Shown here one piece after another: positions 61,640-64,000 of a DNA stretch of 64,000 nucleotides. The translations under genes and the position numbers were made by a program. The notes beneath the pieces were generated by a model, which had not been told where the DNA came from, did no database searches, and was given only the letters and a program-made list of their open reading frames with translations. Position 1 is the stretch's first letter. Each line of letters opens with the position of its first letter. Source of the DNA: Salminus brasiliensis (Eukaryota; Chordata; Actinopteri; Characiformes; Bryconidae); NCBI RefSeq assembly GCF_030463535.1, contig NC_132894.1:12731433-12795432 (forward strand), in the 5' to 3' direction.

Positions 61640-61847
61640 CTAAAAAAAGAGTAGATTCATCAGTATACACTATTACACAGTGCAGTGCATAAGCAATTGA
61701 ACTAATGACTTTTACTGTAGCCTCTTCACTTGTATCCCCCTAGTGGTGTAGACTCCAGCATCTACTCTTTAAAGGGGAATTCAACTTCGATTTTTAGAAA
61801 TCTATACAACCGCATAATTTAGTTGTCAGTAGTCAGATGCAAACATA

Positions 61848-61965
61848 GTCATTCAGAGTGGTCAGAGTGCTCCATTCTGGAGAAGCTGACCAAGTCTGAA
61901 TTGTTCACAGTGGTGGTGACAGGAACCAGACATCTAAAGAATGTAAGGCCTCTAAAAACTACCTC
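61848..61965. repeat. Dispersed repeat, copy 2 (see 2719-2840)
   Basis: CATTCAGAGTGGTCAGAGTG, GAATTGTTCACAGTGGTGG and CAGGAACCAGACATCTAAAG occur in the same order as at 2719-2840. Confidence 0.6.
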
Positions 61966-62239
61966 ACACTAAATGTTTATATATCCTCACTGAGCTCTGA
62001 ACACTATACAAATACTCAACAGGACCTCTGGATAGGGTCTACACAAATACTATGTAGAGTAGTGTTCCTAAAAACACTCAATTCTTTGTAGCTTGGATTC
62101 TACAACATTTTGGGGAACATTTTTTTTTTGAGATTCTGCGCCTCTGACATGATTGCATCACACAAAAATTCTCCTGTTCGACCACATCCCAATGGTGTAA
62201 TCTACTGACAGTGAAGGCCACTGAAGAACACTGAACTCA

Positions 62240-62660
62240 CAGTCTCGTTCATTAAACCAGTTTGAGATAACTTTGTGATATGGTGCGTTATCATGATGAA
62301 GCTAGCTGCTAGAAGATGGGTGAATTGCGGCCGTGAAGGGATGCACACTGTCAGCAGCAATACTCAACAGGCTGTGGCATTCAAGTGATGACAGCTCAAA
62401 ATAAGCCAAAGAAACATTCCCCACACATTACACCACCTCCACCATCCTGGACTGTTGCCACAAGGCAGGTTGGGTCCATGAATTCATGCTGTTCATGCCA
62501 AACTGACCAGTTTTGGTTAGCCTGTGTCCACTGCAGCCTCAGCTTTCTGTTCTTGACTGACAGAAGTGGAACCAGACATGGTCTCCTGCTGTTGTAACCT
62601 ATCCTCCTCAAAGTTCGCTGTGTTGTGCATTCTGAGATGCTTTTCTGCTCACCGCAATTG
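62240..62660 (-). pseudogene. Tc1-like transposase remnant
   Basis: The minus-strand frame at 62396-62611 reads LRLQWTQANQNWSVWHEQHE, FMDPTCLVATVQDGGGGVMC and GECFFGLF. This is a Tc1-like internal region with a deletion where the catalytic Asp segment should lie. Plus-strand words such as CATTCTGAGATGCTTTTCTG are typical of this family in fish. Confidence 0.75.
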
Positions 62661-64000
62661 TGCAGTTACTGTAGCCTTACTGTAACCAGTCTGGCCATTC
62701 TCCAGTGACCTTTCTCATCAACAATGTGTTTCTATCTAAAATCTATTCTAATGGTTGATGTGAACATTACCTGAAACTGCTGGCTTATATCTGTATAATC
62801 ATATGCACTGCACTGCTTCCATGTGACTGGCTGATTAGATAATTGCATAAATGAGTAGCTGTATACATATTTTGCATTTTGCAGAGCACAATAAGAAAAA
62901 CTGTGACCATTTACATTAAATATGACACTTCAGAAAAGACGCATACAGATTTGCTGGTGCTTTAGGGTATATGATATTAGGGTAAAGTTAGGAGGTATCT
63001 ATGCAATGGACCATTTTATGCTAAAAATACTCTAAGTGAGTCTGATTCCATTCAGTGGAATTCTCCTTTAATGGAAACTGTTGTTTTATGAATAGTTTAT
63101 AATTAGTATCTTATTATTCAATGTGTCAAATGGAAGCAATAGTAAGACTACCATAGCAGCAACTCCACAATTCAATCGCTTTTGTGCTGTTGTTTCAGAT
63201 TATATTATACAGTTTCTGAACAAGCAAGGGCAGGTGACACATTCAGACCAGATTTTAATCATAAACAGCTTATTATAGATATAGGAACCATATCCCTAAA
63301 CCAAACCAAAAATAAGAGATTTCTGAATCTCTGAGATACTGAATTTCAAAGTAACTTCCTATGCATTAGTATCTTACTCTTGACTAAATTCTGCACACTT
63401 CTAGTTCTATTACATTTATTTTTCCATTTATGACTGCATTCAAACATTGCATCACATATATTACAAATACAAATATTCATTTTTGCCTTCTGCATAAACG
63501 CGTCAAATAAAAGTCATGTTTAGTATCTGGTCAGAAAGTCTGCAACCCAAAGACGGTCAAAGTCAGTTTTTATATGCCTAGTTTTTTACTAGTTCTTGCT
63601 TCAGTAAGTGAAACGTTAGATCTGACTACGCAGCCAATTACAAAAACAAATTTTCATATCACCATTTTTACAGAGGAAGTGGTAGGCTTAGAATCATGAG
63701 CAGTTCCTTTTTCTCTCACCCAATCTTTCCTCATTCCATCACTATGGTGCAGGTTAGTCTTCCTCTTGATTGTCAGGACTTTTGTCCAGAAGAACTTCAG
63801 CTTTTAAAAGATGTTTTTAGCAAACTCTAAACTACTCTTTTTGTTCTCAAGCCTTACCAGGGTCTTGCATCATGTTGGAAACCCACTGAGGCCATGCTAG
63901 TGTTTTCTTTAAGACATCTATACTTGGATAGTGTTTGCTGTTGCTAAATTCATCACATACATTGTCCTTTTAGCAGCGTATCAAGCAGCTGATATTGATA

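Larger units (their letters stand above)
61640..64000 (-). other. Upstream intron of the partial gene
   Basis: No further exon that extends the minus-strand frame is visible before the window ends. The stretch holds a dispersed-repeat copy at 61848-61965 and a Tc1-like relic at 62240-62660. Confidence 0.5.

Overview
This is nuclear DNA of a ray-finned fish, probably an ostariophysan and perhaps a characiform. The genes are intron-rich with GT-AG junctions and vertebrate domain families. The intergenic DNA is full of short microsatellites and worn Tc1-like, MITE and SINE remnants of the kinds common in teleosts. The order assignment rests only on my memory of one repeat family (around 12.2 and 26.9 kb) and is weak.

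Layout. (1) 1-5.4 kb: no gene seen, only dispersed repeats. (2) 5.6-6.2 kb, minus: coding exon of tmem275, with a likely promoter and 5' UTR exon near 9.1-9.3 kb. (3) 9.4-17 kb: gene-poor; holds a 16-copy 68-bp minisatellite, a TIR element and Tc1 remnants. (4) 17.06-22.14 kb, minus: complete mknk1 in 12 coding exons that join in frame to 443 aa, with a non-coding first exon and a GC/CCAAT promoter near 23.65-23.8 kb. (5) 25.9-28.5 kb, minus: complete mob3c in 3 coding exons (216 aa), with a possible 5' UTR exon near 32.45 kb. (6) 32.7-53 kb: a long stretch with a CpG/CCAAT promoter-like region near 37 kb, further candidate first exons at 43.4 and 47.7 kb, many repeats, and a spliced small ORF at 45.6-45.86 kb. 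(7) 53.3-57.75 kb, plus: complete elovl1 in 7 coding exons (327 aa). (8) 59.6-61.6 kb, minus: the last four coding exons (about 202 aa) of a larger gene running off the right edge, possibly szt2.

The block tmem275 - mknk1 - mob3c matches human 1p33, whereas elovl1 (and szt2, if that is right) lies at human 1p34.2, so this window joins two neighbourhoods that are separate in mammals. The genes are not one pathway. Mnk1 phosphorylates eIF4E downstream of ERK/p38, Mob3c is a MOB-family adaptor, and Elovl1 elongates very-long-chain acyl-CoAs in the ER. The most interesting item is the small ORF at 45.62-45.86 kb: a strong Kozak start, consistent splice junctions, one hydrophobic segment and a proline-rich tail, in the long region upstream of the elovl1 coding exons.
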